A DNA stretch of 64,000 bases, from positions 23,371 to 87,370 of the forward strand of contig CBDDIZ010000008.1 in NCBI GenBank assembly GCA_965229305.1, given 5' to 3'. The DNA comes from JALHNI01 sp965229305 (lineage in GTDB: Bacteria; Acidobacteriota; Terriglobia; Bryobacterales; Bryobacteraceae). This document shows, one piece after another, positions 16,427-24,572 of this stretch. Both the position numbers and the translations under genes were made by a program. The notes under the pieces are model-generated. The model saw only the letters and a program-made list of their open reading frames with translations. It searched no databases and was not told the origin of the DNA. Within the stretch, counting starts at the first letter, position 1; each line of letters begins with the position of its first letter.

Positions 16427-16522
16427 GCCTCTTGTTCGTAACGTCGCCTCCCCTTGGTGCAGCCGAGCCACAGCAGCCCGCTTGAACTCGTCGTCGAAGC
16501 TTCGTGTCTTCTTCTTTTTCAT
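16424..16522 (-). pseudogene. IS3-family OrfA transposase, N-terminal remnant
   Basis: A 32-codon fragment beginning MKKKKTRSFDDEFKRAAVAR and LHQGEATL, which matches the start of IS3 OrfA proteins (helix-turn-helix, HTH_Tnp_1). The frame ends at 16424, exactly where the GCCGGACATGGCCTA motif begins, so the remaining two thirds of orfA and all of orfB are missing. Fragment recognised by eye from the family pattern. Confidence 0.6.
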
Positions 16523-16724
16523 CAGCCTGTCTTTCCCTTAGACTGTCACTTTTTTCTGCTCCTCCTCTTGTCTCAAAACGACGCTCCGCTCCAAGTTTGT
16601 GTCCCGATCTTGTGTCCCCGATCTTCTCTCCGATCTCCTCTTCTTTGGGGCGTAAGTGGACTCGGCCGGAACGAGGATCAGTGAATGATCCGCGGGTTCG
16701 AGTTGGCCAACCCGCGTGTGACAA

Positions 16725-16883
16725 TCATGGTTTCTTCTTCTCTTGCTCTTGCAGTCGTTCGCGTAAAATGGCCTCGGCGCGAAACCAGTGTCGGCGGTCG
16801 CGATCTTCGGGACGGCCTTCGGCCTCCCAAATTTCGTGGGCGAGTTCGCGGATTGATTCTTCCGGTATTTTCGGTTGGGGCAT
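16725..16883 (-). CDS. DUF2934 family small protein
   Basis: A 52-residue protein, MPQPKIPEESIRELAHEIWE at the start, with the DUF2934 pattern IRELAHEIWEAEGRPEDRDR and HWFRAEAILRERL. The family consists of short helical proteins common in proteobacteria and acidobacteria with no assigned function. The stretch is short but its match to the domain is end to end and AGGAGA lies 6 nt before the ATG. It lies in the accessory island, 95 bp downstream of the periplasmic protein gene on the same strand. Confidence 0.8.
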   Translation of the reverse strand: MPQPKIPEESIRELAHEIWEAEGRPEDRDRRHWFRAEAILRERLQEQEKKKP

Positions 16884-16978
16884 GACAACTTCTCCTGATT
16901 GAAAAGAGTGGCGGGGCGAAAGAACTCGCCCCGCCCGGGGGCAAACGCGGGGGATATGCGCGCCCCCAAAGTGAAAGG

Positions 16979-17437
16979 CTAAGAAATTGAGGGACGCTGC
17001 AATTGTGCTGCATAGGTTTGCAGCTTCTTGGCCCGCTCGGCCACACCATTGGCGAATGCGCGCACCATGGTCCGATGCTTGGTCAGGTCATCGGCGGCCA
17101 GGCGGCGCTTGTTCTCGTGAAAGATGCCCAGCAACTGCACCCTTTCGCGAACCTGTGCCCAGAGTTGCTGCTCCTGGTCGCTCAGAGACGGCTGGCTGGC
17201 CTCGAAAGCCTTCACGAGCTTGTCGAGAGTAGCCACGTCAATACTCATCGAGTCGATTTTTGCCTTCAGTTCGACCGGATCAGGCTTCTTGGATTTGAGC
17301 GCTCGATGGACGGTGGTGGCATCCCGCTCCACGCGTTGAGCTGCCTGCTCGAGTTCGCGAACGAGGCTGGTATCAAAAGCGACCGCAGAGAGTGAGGCAA
17401 CTACCAGACTTCCGGCGGCCTGGAGGAAACTTCGCAT
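16979..17437 (-). CDS. Exported hypothetical helical protein
   Basis: A 152-residue protein with a signal peptide (MRSFLQAAGSLVVASLSAVA) and an almost wholly helical mature part rich in Glu, Gln, Lys and Ala (VRELEQAAQRVERDATTVHR, then DQEQQLWAQVRERVQLLGIF). It probably acts in the periplasm. No family recognised. AGGAG 7 nt before ATG at 17437 decides the start; a longer frame to 17482 lacks both. The neighbour DUF2934 gene follows on the same strand. Confidence 0.75.
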   Translation of the reverse strand: MRSFLQAAGSLVVASLSAVAFDTSLVRELEQAAQRVERDATTVHRALKSKKPDPVELKAKIDSMSIDVATLDKLVKAFEASQPSLSDQEQQLWAQVRERVQLLGIFHENKRRLAADDLTKHRTMVRAFANGVAERAKKLQTYAAQLQRPSIS

Positions 17438-17453
17438 TAGAGGTTCTCCTGAT

Positions 17454-17825
17454 CTATTTGGGGCGACGGCTTTCGCCCTCACAACCCCACATTAAGACGA
17501 TGTTAATGATTTGTCTAATAGATGTTTTAGCGCTGATAGATCGAAAAAGACGATGTTTTTCCGGCGGTCGGACAGAACAGAAGAGTTCCTTCGCCGTCAC
17601 TTCTGGTGCCGCATCACTGAGGAGTAAAAGATCGTCACGGGCAGACTCGCGAAGTACGATCACGGCCAGGTGCTTGAGCCGCCGCTCGACGGAGATGGCA
17701 TAGAAGCTCTCTGTGTTGCCGTTGATTCGGCCGACCACCTGCGCGCCGTAATGCGAATTCGCTCCCGCTTCGATGGCGCTGGGGGCGACGAACGAACGGG
17801 CGGCTGCGCCGCTGAAGGTCTTCAT
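17454..17825 (-). CDS. Weak hypothetical ORF
   Basis: A possible 123-residue protein starting MKTFSGAAARSFVAPSA, with a plausible folded stretch (FYAISVERRLKHLAVIVLRE). No Shine-Dalgarno sequence or known family is visible, and its end lies 16 bp upstream of the exported helical protein. It could equally be a gene remnant; listed because the composition is more protein-like than the surrounding frames. Confidence 0.25.
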   Translation of the reverse strand: MKTFSGAAARSFVAPSAIEAGANSHYGAQVVGRINGNTESFYAISVERRLKHLAVIVLRESARDDLLLLSDAAPEVTAKELFCSVRPPEKHRLFRSISAKTSIRQIINIVLMWGCEGESRRPK

Positions 17826-18020
17826 TAACGCGCTATTTTTGTACTCGCACCACCTGCGGACGACTCGACGACGGGTTGAACGAGTGGTCCAGAGTCTGCC
17901 GTAAGTTGGAGCCGTCGATTGGGAGCAGAAACGGCGCGCGGTCCAGGCAGGCTGGAAGGCGGGCGCGATCGCGAGCGGCGAGTGCCGGAGCGCCAAAGAG
18001 TGTTATGCCTCTTTCCGGAT

Positions 18021-18052
18021 GCCGGACGTGGCCTACTGCCGGACATGGCCTA
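18021..18052 (+). repeat. Island motif pair, locus 3
   Basis: GCCGGACGTGGCCTA (one mismatch) at 18021-18035 and an exact copy at 18038-18052, preceded by CTCTTTCCGGAT. The pair lies 155 bp before the DUF1963-like gene. Confidence 0.85.
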
Positions 18053-18206
18053 TCCCCACCTCATTTGACCATTCTCGTATCTTGATGCAGGTCAATCGAT
18101 TGCAGGTTTTTTTGACCTCGGTCCAGGGAGGGTCGGGGATGCCCCGAAAGCTCCCCCGGCGGCAGCGGCTATTGGCATCGCGTCCGGAGGCCGATATCAA
18201 GACGAA

Positions 18207-19235
18207 GTGCCCGAGAAAAAGACGACGCGCCGGTTGCCTTTCGATCCCGCGGTAGCAATTCCACGCTTGCGGAAGAGTGCATGGGAGTGCATTCGGTTGC
18301 ATCCACGCCGGGTCGACCAGCCCGCGTCTCGCACGGCCAGCAAGCTGGGAGGGATGATTCTGTGGCCGCGCGATGAGGCTTGGCCGGTTTGCGTTCAACC
18401 CAGCTTCAACCCGGCGTCAGCCACCTCGGAAGGGCTGATGAACGATCCGGCGGTGACCCAGCCGCACAATTGTCCTTTCGAGGCGGTTCTGCAGTTGCGG
18501 AAGGACGATTTCCCCGGCGTCCCCTTCCCGCGCGGTACCGATCTGGTGCAGTTCCTCTGGTGCCCGCACCAGCATCTCGATCTCGAAAATGACGCGGAAC
18601 CCGGATATCGCATCTTCTGGCGCCGGGAGCGGGACATTCTTCATTCGCTCGAAGAGGCGCCGGGGATTGAGGATTTTCCGACCCGGCAGCAGTTGTTCGA
18701 ATGCACGTTTCATCCCGAGCCCTACATCGACTATCCCGACTACAGCGAGCTCGACGATGCAACGCGCGAAGCCGTGAATCAGTGGCACTCGCCGGCCAGG
18801 GAAGAAGAGTGCCGGTGGGTGGCTCCCGAGGCCAGCCTTGGGGAGATCGTCAGTATGTTTGCGGGCACACTACCGGCAACTGACATGGACTGGCTGCGGG
18901 AGTCGTGGGGTGAGGGCGCCCAAGCGTATCGCGAAGGGATTGGCGCCGTGCCCGGGACGAAACTGTTTGGCTATCCCGCTTGGGTCCAGGGGCCCGAGTA
19001 TGAGCTTTCGTGTCCGCAGGGCCACGAGATGCGTTTTCTTGGCCAATGGGATACCACGGAGTTCGGGCTGGACCAAGATGCGCGCTGGTGCCCCATCGAG
19101 GATCAAGCGCTTGCGCCGACCGGAGAACTTTCCTGCCCGCATGGAGTGATGCTCGGCGATACCGGCCGTCTGTATCTATTCATCTGTACGAAATGTGGGC
19201 ATCGGCCCGTTCGATTTTTTCACCAATGCTTCTGA
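18207..19235 (+). CDS. DUF1963 (YwqG-like) domain protein
   Basis: A 342-residue cytoplasmic protein resembling DUF1963/YwqG. Features of that family are KLGGMILWPRDEAWPVC near residue 48, the strand LVQFLWCPHQHLD, and the late EMRFLGQWDTTEFGL. Two Cys-containing strands near the C-terminus (LSCPHGVMLG and LFICTKCGHRPV) could bind a metal. Homologues are linked to immunity or polymorphic-toxin loci in some bacteria, but no function is established. The start is a GTG with a weak Shine-Dalgarno; internal ATGs would remove conserved residues. It is flanked on both sides by the paired island motif and is one of the cargo genes. Confidence 0.7.
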   Translation: MPEKKTTRRLPFDPAVAIPRLRKSAWECIRLHPRRVDQPASRTASKLGGMILWPRDEAWPVCVQPSFNPASATSEGLMNDPAVTQPHNCPFEAVLQLRKDDFPGVPFPRGTDLVQFLWCPHQHLDLENDAEPGYRIFWRRERDILHSLEEAPGIEDFPTRQQLFECTFHPEPYIDYPDYSELDDATREAVNQWHSPAREEECRWVAPEASLGEIVSMFAGTLPATDMDWLRESWGEGAQAYREGIGAVPGTKLFGYPAWVQGPEYELSCPQGHEMRFLGQWDTTEFGLDQDARWCPIEDQALAPTGELSCPHGVMLGDTGRLYLFICTKCGHRPVRFFHQCF

Positions 19236-19415
19236 GGAATCGGCGCCATCTCCGACATATCTTACGTGTGGAATGTCTCGTCAGAGACCATTTCAAATCG
19301 TTCTCTTGAGGGCCGGACCTTCCGAATGCTCACGTTATCACCCTGCTTCTCATTTACGGTGGACTGTTTTCCCGGTACAGGTCAAGGTCACCCGCGTTGG
19401 CGTCTCTTTCCGGGT

Positions 19416-19449
19416 GCCGGACATGGCCTACTCCGCCGGACATGGCCTA
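19416..19449 (+). repeat. Island motif pair, locus 4
   Basis: Two exact copies of GCCGGACATGGCCTA at 19416-19430 and 19435-19449, preceded by CTCTTTCCGGGT. The pair lies 201 bp before the nucleotidyltransferase start. No gene is visible between 19236 and 19650 apart from this element. Confidence 0.9.
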
Positions 19450-19650
19450 TTCCACTGATTTCCGCCGTGACGGTGTGCAGGTTGGCGGAGTCGAAGCGGC
19501 TAGGAAAATGCGGGGTGGTCGGGGCTCGCCGCAAGAAACCGGCGATCGCTAATTTTATTTGATTGGGCTAGGGATAAATCGGGGATACCCGTGGATGGCA
19601 CGACTCCCTAGATGCGAGGGTCTTTTATCCTGACTCTCAGGAGACTGAAT

Positions 19651-20520
19651 GTGAAACAGCTGTCACCCAGGCAAAGCCAACTGGTCACCGCATTGGCGCA
19701 GCAGCTGGGAGCGATCCCCGGCATGCAGGCCGTGGTGCTCGGCGGATCGCACGCGCGGGGGCGCGCGTTGCCGGAGTCGGATATCGATCTTGGACTTCTC
19801 TATTCCGACACGGCTCCCTTTTCCATCCGGAGGATTCGCGAGCTCGCCGAGTCCTTGAATGATACCGCCGCGCCCGTGGTGACCGACTTCTACCAATGGG
19901 GACCGTGGGTGAACGGCGGAGCGTGGCTGACGATCGGCGGGCAGCGGGTGGACTTGCTCTATCGCAGCCGCGAACACCTGGAACGCGTGATCACCGAGGC
20001 GCAAGGAGGCCGTTATGAGGTTCACTATCTCCAGCAGCCCCCGTTCGGCTTCTTCAGCGGGACTTATCTCGGGGAGCTCGCCATCTGCATCCCCCTGCTC
20101 GATCCCGAAGGGCGGGTCGCCGACTTGAAGCGGAAGGTGTCCGTGTATCCGGAGGCGCTGCGCCGGACTCTCCTGCAGGATTACCTCTTCATGGCGGAAT
20201 TCACCCTGACTGCGTTCGCACCCAAGATGGCCGCGCGTGCCGATGCATACGGAGCCGCCTCCTGCCTCACGCGTGGCGTGAATGAGCTGGTGATGGCTCT
20301 GTTCGCTTTGAACCGCCAGTATCCGATCAACGACAAGACCGTGCTGGCGGAGGTGGCGGAGTTCGAACACGCCCCTCAATCGTTTGGGCCGCGGGTCCAG
20401 GAGGCGCTGGTGCAGTTGCGGGATCTGAACGCCGCCGTGGGTGCGATTACGCAACTCCTTCGCGAGACCATCGAGCTGACGGATGGGCTTTACCACCCGC
20501 GCTTCGTCGTTCCCCGGTGA
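19651..20520 (+). CDS. Nucleotidyltransferase domain protein
   Basis: A 289-residue protein with the minimal nucleotidyltransferase signature: GGSHARG at 31-37 and the paired Asp of SDIDLGL at 44-46, with a likely third Asp in QRVDLLYRS. The fold transfers an NMP to a small molecule, protein or tRNA. The C-terminal half is helical, as in DUF4037 or aminoglycoside-type relatives (LLQDYLFMAEFTLTAFAPKM). AGGAG 7 nt before GTG at 19651 favours this start over an ATG at 19612. It could be an MNT-type antitoxin, but no HEPN partner is adjacent. It is preceded by a pair of island motifs. Confidence 0.75.
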   Translation: MKQLSPRQSQLVTALAQQLGAIPGMQAVVLGGSHARGRALPESDIDLGLLYSDTAPFSIRRIRELAESLNDTAAPVVTDFYQWGPWVNGGAWLTIGGQRVDLLYRSREHLERVITEAQGGRYEVHYLQQPPFGFFSGTYLGELAICIPLLDPEGRVADLKRKVSVYPEALRRTLLQDYLFMAEFTLTAFAPKMAARADAYGAASCLTRGVNELVMALFALNRQYPINDKTVLAEVAEFEHAPQSFGPRVQEALVQLRDLNAAVGAITQLLRETIELTDGLYHPRFVVPR

Positions 20521-20553
20521 CGTGGGCGGGGGTGGCACGATTCCGGGTGGATC

Positions 20554-21288
20554 CTAGCCGGCATGGAACACTTGAAGCGGCGGCGCTGATTCGGAGGCGA
20601 TTTCTTCGCGTTGCGGTTCGATGCGCTTTGGGCGGCCGAGCGGTTGCGGGATAAGTTTGGTTTGGAATTTGGTTTCCAGTTCTTCGACGAAGCCGGGAAG
20701 ACCGAGGGGCTGTTCGGTGTGAGTGGCCTTCCGCAAAGCGGCGATTTCGGCGCGCGAAAGGGGCTGACCGAGGCGCTCCCGCCAGAGATGGGGCGGAATG
20801 CGGTTGTGCAGGGTCTCGACGTCGAGCCACGAGGGCGCGAGGGAGGCGTTGCAGTGAGCGGCAGCCGATGACCATTGGTAATCGGTCGCGCAGTCAACCA
20901 TGGCGGCGCGCGATGGATTCAGATCCACGTAGGCGAGGGCCGTGAGGAAATGATGGCGATCGAGGACGCAGGAGTAGAAACGGGATTGCCAGAGGCGGCC
21001 TTTGCGGTGGAGACGTCCGTGGAGGTATTGCGCGTATTGGCTGGTGAGGCGTTGCATGAAGCGGGAGGCTGCGTCTTCGGTGTGGGGCGTCAGGACGAAA
21101 TGCAGGTGGTTCGACATCAAGACGAATGCGTGAATGCTGACCTTCGCCGGGTCGGCGTGATGATCGAGGAGCTCGAGGAAATGGAGGCGGTCGGGGACGG
21201 AGAAGAAGACCGGCTGGCGGTAATTGCCGCGCTGGGTGATGTGCAACGGGTAGCCTTCAGGGGCGAATCTGGGTCGGCGGGCCATCAC
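20554..21288 (-). CDS. REP-associated (RAYT/Y1) single-strand transposase
   Basis: A 244-residue Transposase_17 protein. The HUH metal-binding motif is MSNHLHFVL (His61, His63), and the catalytic Tyr lies in TSQYAQYLHG (Tyr85 or Tyr88), followed by GRLWQSRFYS and the conserved AYVDLNPSRA and YQWSS motifs. RAYT enzymes cut and join single-stranded hairpin (REP) sequences and are held responsible for spreading them. The upstream 800 bp hold an array of short hairpin repeats that could be its substrate. The protein is complete and has a lengthened, basic C-terminus. Confidence 0.9.
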   Translation of the reverse strand: MMARRPRFAPEGYPLHITQRGNYRQPVFFSVPDRLHFLELLDHHADPAKVSIHAFVLMSNHLHFVLTPHTEDAASRFMQRLTSQYAQYLHGRLHRKGRLWQSRFYSCVLDRHHFLTALAYVDLNPSRAAMVDCATDYQWSSAAAHCNASLAPSWLDVETLHNRIPPHLWRERLGQPLSRAEIAALRKATHTEQPLGLPGFVEELETKFQTKLIPQPLGRPKRIEPQREEIASESAPPLQVFHAG

Positions 21289-21331
21289 TGATTAGTGGGT
21301 TGGCGGAGGCGAAATTCTCAGATATTTTTCT

Positions 21332-22090
21332 GGGGGAGGGTTCGCGAGGGGGTCACGATTGGTCGGTCGTCTTGTGGAAAATTTCGATATCTCGTTTTTT
21401 TTGAAAGGGATGTCCGTGGGCTGGGCTCGCGTTTTGCCTAAGTCGCGTGTGTACGTCTTTGACGCTCATTCCCCGGACACCGATTCCCCGGGGGGAGGGT
21501 CGGCGAGGGGGTCGCAGTTCTTCTTTTTGTGGAAAACTTCGATATCTGGTTTGATTTGATGAGGATATCAGTGGGCGCGCGGGGCGTTTTGCCTAAATCG
21601 TGTGTGTACGTCTTTGACGCCGATTCCTTGTGTGTACGTCTTTGACGCCGATTCCTTGTGTGTACGTCTTTGACGCCGATTCCTTGACGCCGATTCCTGA
21701 CGCCGATTCCTGGGGAGGGTTCGCGAGGGGGGGCACGATTGGTCGGTCGTTTTGTGGAAACTTTCGATATCTCGTTTTTTTGAAAGGGATATCCGTGGGC
21801 TGGGCTCGCGTTTTGCCTAAGTCGCGTGTGTACGTCTTTGGCGCCGATTCCCGACGCCGATTCCCTTTGACGCCGATTCCCCGGGGGGGGAGGGTCTGCG
21901 AGGGGGTCGCAGTTCTTCTTTTTGTGAAAAACTTCGATATCTGGTTTGATTTGATGAGGATATCAGTGGGCACGCGGGGCGTTTTGCCTAAATCGTGTGT
22001 GTACGTCTTTGACGCCGATTCCTAAATCGTGTGTGTACGTCTTTGACGCCGATTCCTTGACGCCGATTCCTTGACGCCGATTCCTTGGAT
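21332..22090. repeat. Nested repeat array: 379-bp tandem duplication with REP-like hairpins
   Basis: The segment 21332-21710 is repeated with changes at 21711-22090. Each copy has two half-units with a GAGGGTnnGCGAGGGGG-like start, a TTCGATATCT core, and the end GTGTGTACGTCTTTGACG. That end motif occurs seven times (from 21447, 21602, 21630, 21658, 21826 [one mismatch], 21994 and 22029); the stretch 21602-21680 has three copies 28 bp apart. CGTC-TTT-GACG within it can form a small hairpin. Shorter GACGCCGATTCC units are scattered among these. No gene is supported in this interval. Confidence 0.85.
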
Positions 22091-22316
22091 TGGGAGCGTT
22101 TTTGCGGACGCCGATTGAGGCGGAGAAAGTCGCGGCGGCGTGGGAGCGGGTGCGGTCGGCGTCGGTGTGGAATCGGCCGGCGTGGATGTGGCGATGGCGG
22201 GCTTGGGTTGCGGTCGGTGGACAATTGGCGACGGGCGGGCCGTGGGGGCGGTCGGTGCCCTCGCTTGCGTCGGCGGTCCCCTCATGGGCGTCGCTTTTCT
22301 GGTGCTGTTTCCTGGT
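22090..22316 (+). pseudogene. RAYT-transposase-related remnant, copy 1
   Basis: Codons here read RTPIEAEKVAAAWERVRS and VWNRPAWM, matching the second copy at 24138-24225 (RAPIEAEKVATAWERVRS, VWNRPGWM). The sequence has no start of its own and becomes noise after about 100 bp, so it is treated as a fragment. It ends at a pair of island motifs. Confidence 0.5.
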
Positions 22317-22356
22317 GCCGGACATGGCCTACGCCCTATGCCCCGGACATGGCCTA
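22317..22356 (+). repeat. Island motif pair, locus 5
   Basis: GCCGGACATGGCCTA at 22317-22331 and CCCGGACATGGCCTA (one mismatch) at 22342-22356, preceded by TTTCCTGGT. The pair lies 153 bp before the AlbA_2-domain gene. Confidence 0.85.
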
Positions 22357-22509
22357 ACACCGCCGGGACTAACTCAGGCCCGGCAAGCACTCAGCATCAA
22401 CGCGAAGGGGGCGAATAGAGCCCGGTCCGCATAAAAGGACACGCGCAATCAATTATTCGGGTGTAAACCTTGCCACTGCGTCCAGCCGCGCGGTGAAATA
22501 GATCGAGCC

Positions 22510-23763
22510 ATGTCTATCTTCGGCAAAGCGGTCTCTCAACTGGATAGTAATGATCTGTATGAGCTGCTTCAATCAGCTGCGGTGGAAAATGTGCGGCTGG
22601 AATTCAAGCGAGACGCGCCTGGCAAGATCGAGATGCTCAAGAAGCTATCCTCTTTCGCCAATACTTTCGGAGGCTTCATCGTTGTCGGGGCCGAAGCCAA
22701 GAGCCAGGACGGGCGCATCATTGGTCTACCGGGAGTTGAGCCGCAGTCCAGCTACAAACAAACCGTCGTGCAGTGGTGCTTCGAAGGCGCATCCCCTCCA
22801 CTCAATGTGGAAGTGTCAGAGCCGATAGCCATCCCCAGTGGCGGCGGACGGGTCTGCTATGTGATTTCCATCCGGGAAAGCGAACTTGCCCCGCACTTTC
22901 TGAACGGACGCAAGGGCGTCTACGTGCGGACGGATGAATTCAGCGGCTATTTCGAGCCAGAGCTTGCCAATGAGAACGAACTGCGCCGTCTCCTGAACCG
23001 GCGCGAATTGATCTTGAAACGCCGGACTGAGCTTATTGAGCGCGCGCGATTGCGGTTTCAGTCCTTCACAGAGGCAAAACATGCCAGCTTTGAGAAGGAA
23101 CGCAGGGAACGCAGAGACGCTATTGGCGGACGTTTTGATCTTGCAATCCTTCCGCGCTTTCCCTCGCAGCCGCTTTGCGGGCATGCGGCGTTGCTGGCAC
23201 TCGTTAAGTCCAAAAGCATTCCATGCAGGCAGACCGGCTTCCCAGCGAGGCACTTCGACCCGATATCGCAGCATGAGAGCGCGGTGATGCCCGGCGCGGG
23301 ATTTAATTTTTCGATCGTGGAAGTCAATGTTTGGGGTATGTTCTTCTTTGCGTCCGAACTCCAGGAGCGCACAAAGGATTTTGAGGGCATCCATCTCAGC
23401 AATTTCCTTGGCAGCCTCTTGGTCTTTGTGAGATACGCCGGCGTGATGCTGAAGGAGCTTGGTTTTGACGGAGATCTCCAGATTGAACTGAGGATGGAAG
23501 GAATGCGCGGCGTTCCCTGGATTACGTACGACGGCAGTCTCCCAGAGACGGGACCTTTCTCAGAGTTCGATGACAAGATTGCGTTCGGGATGGAGACAAA
23601 CTCCATCTCTTTGTTGAACGACCCGGATGGCACCGCCCTCAATATCCTGCGCTTTGTCCTCTTCGCAACGAACTGGGAGCGAGTTGCGGGCAATGAGCAA
23701 CAGCTCCGGCAACTGCTGAAGGAGGGCTACAAGTTCAACTCCTGGGCAGAACCTAAAGAATAG
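22510..23763 (+). CDS. AlbA_2/Schlafen-type DNA-binding domain protein
   Basis: A 417-residue protein. Residues 27-150 match the AlbA_2 (divergent AAA-4, Schlafen) domain: VRLEFKRDAPGKIEMLKKLS, then SFANTFGGFIVVGAEAK and a GRIIGLPG loop. The domain is found in transcription regulators and in Schlafen-like nucleases with immune roles. The central region is a basic helix (FEKERRERRDAIGGRFDLAI), and the C-terminal 200 residues are not recognised. It lies alone between two copies of the repeat module, upstream of the RT gene, so a defence role is plausible by association only. Confidence 0.75.
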   Translation: MSIFGKAVSQLDSNDLYELLQSAAVENVRLEFKRDAPGKIEMLKKLSSFANTFGGFIVVGAEAKSQDGRIIGLPGVEPQSSYKQTVVQWCFEGASPPLNVEVSEPIAIPSGGGRVCYVISIRESELAPHFLNGRKGVYVRTDEFSGYFEPELANENELRRLLNRRELILKRRTELIERARLRFQSFTEAKHASFEKERRERRDAIGGRFDLAILPRFPSQPLCGHAALLALVKSKSIPCRQTGFPARHFDPISQHESAVMPGAGFNFSIVEVNVWGMFFFASELQERTKDFEGIHLSNFLGSLLVFVRYAGVMLKELGFDGDLQIELRMEGMRGVPWITYDGSLPETGPFSEFDDKIAFGMETNSISLLNDPDGTALNILRFVLFATNWERVAGNEQQLRQLLKEGYKFNSWAEPKE

Positions 23764-24001
23764 CCTTAATGCCTAGCAGCGCCCTGGTCCATGGCTCGGG
23801 ACAAGGGGATTATTCTCTAACACGAAGGATCGCTTGCATCACACGCGGATTGCGATGGCCGGACTGACGGCTGGCGAGGGACAGAGTGTTGCCATGAGCC
23901 CTGCGGGCACACCGCCGCAGATGAAAGTCGGGGCCGCCGGACGCAACGCCCTACCCACTATCTTGTTGATTCTACGACGCGACGCGGAATGACTTTCGAG
24001 A
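23764..24001. other. Spacer with no recognised feature
   Basis: About 240 bp between the AlbA_2 gene and the second transposase remnant. I see no credible open frame, hairpin or repeat in it. Confidence 0.5.
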
Positions 24002-24262
24002 GTGTCCCTCAACGCCGGTCAGGCGGAGCGGTGGGCTTGGTCGAGCGCGCGGACGTATGTGGAGGGTGTGGATCCAACGGGTGTGTTGTGTTTTGAGCAG
24101 TTTACGCGGTGGTCGTTGGATGGGGGGCGTTTTTGCCGGGCGCCGATCGAGGCGGAGAAGGTGGCGACGGCGTGGGAACGGGTGCGGTCGGGGTCGGTGT
24201 GGAATCGGCCGGGTTGGATGCTGGAGGTCGCGAAGGAGGTCGCGGGGCGGGCCGTGGGCTGA
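24002..24262 (+). pseudogene. RAYT-transposase-related remnant, copy 2
   Basis: An 86-codon frame beginning with QAERWAWSSARTYVEGVDPT, which looks like the AxxWxWSSxxxY motif near the C-terminus of Y1/RAYT transposases, then the IEAEKVATAWERV segment shared with copy 1. No HUH motif and no proper start are present, so it is a C-terminal fragment. DNA downstream (24263-24416) is also similar to the DNA after copy 1. Confidence 0.5.
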
Positions 24263-24416
24263 GTTTGGGGTCTTAGGCTCTCGAGGCGTGGCCGGGTGGA
24301 TGTGGCGATGGCGAGCTAGGGTTGGGCTCGGTGGACAATGGCGACGGGCGGGCCGTGGGGACGGTCGGTGCCCTCGCTTGCGTCGACGGTCCCCGCAAGG
24401 GCGTCTCCTTCCTGGT

Positions 24417-24473
24417 GCCGGACATGACCGATGATACCCGCCGCACGCGGCCTATTCCGCCGGACATGGCCTA
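24417..24473 (+). repeat. Island motif pair, locus 6
   Basis: GCCGGACATGACCGA at 24417-24431 (two mismatches) and an exact GCCGGACATGGCCTA at 24459-24473. The pair lies 100 bp before the RT start. A TATAAT box at 24543-24548 follows, so the motifs could lie upstream of the RT promoter. Confidence 0.8.
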
Positions 24474-24572
24474 TGTTGTGCCGCACACATGGCCCATGGC
24501 CGTGGCTTTATACGACACAACAAGGAGATGACCCTGAGGGTATATAATTTAGCAACCCACCGCGAATCTAAC

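Noticed and set aside
21332..22090. CRISPR array
   Set aside because: The 28-bp periodicity covers only three copies with almost no spacer between repeats, and no cas gene is near.
21593..22390. Several minus-strand frames encoding repeated GIGVKESASKTYT-like peptides
   Set aside because: The peptide repeats merely mirror the DNA repeat array; there is no start signal and no fold.
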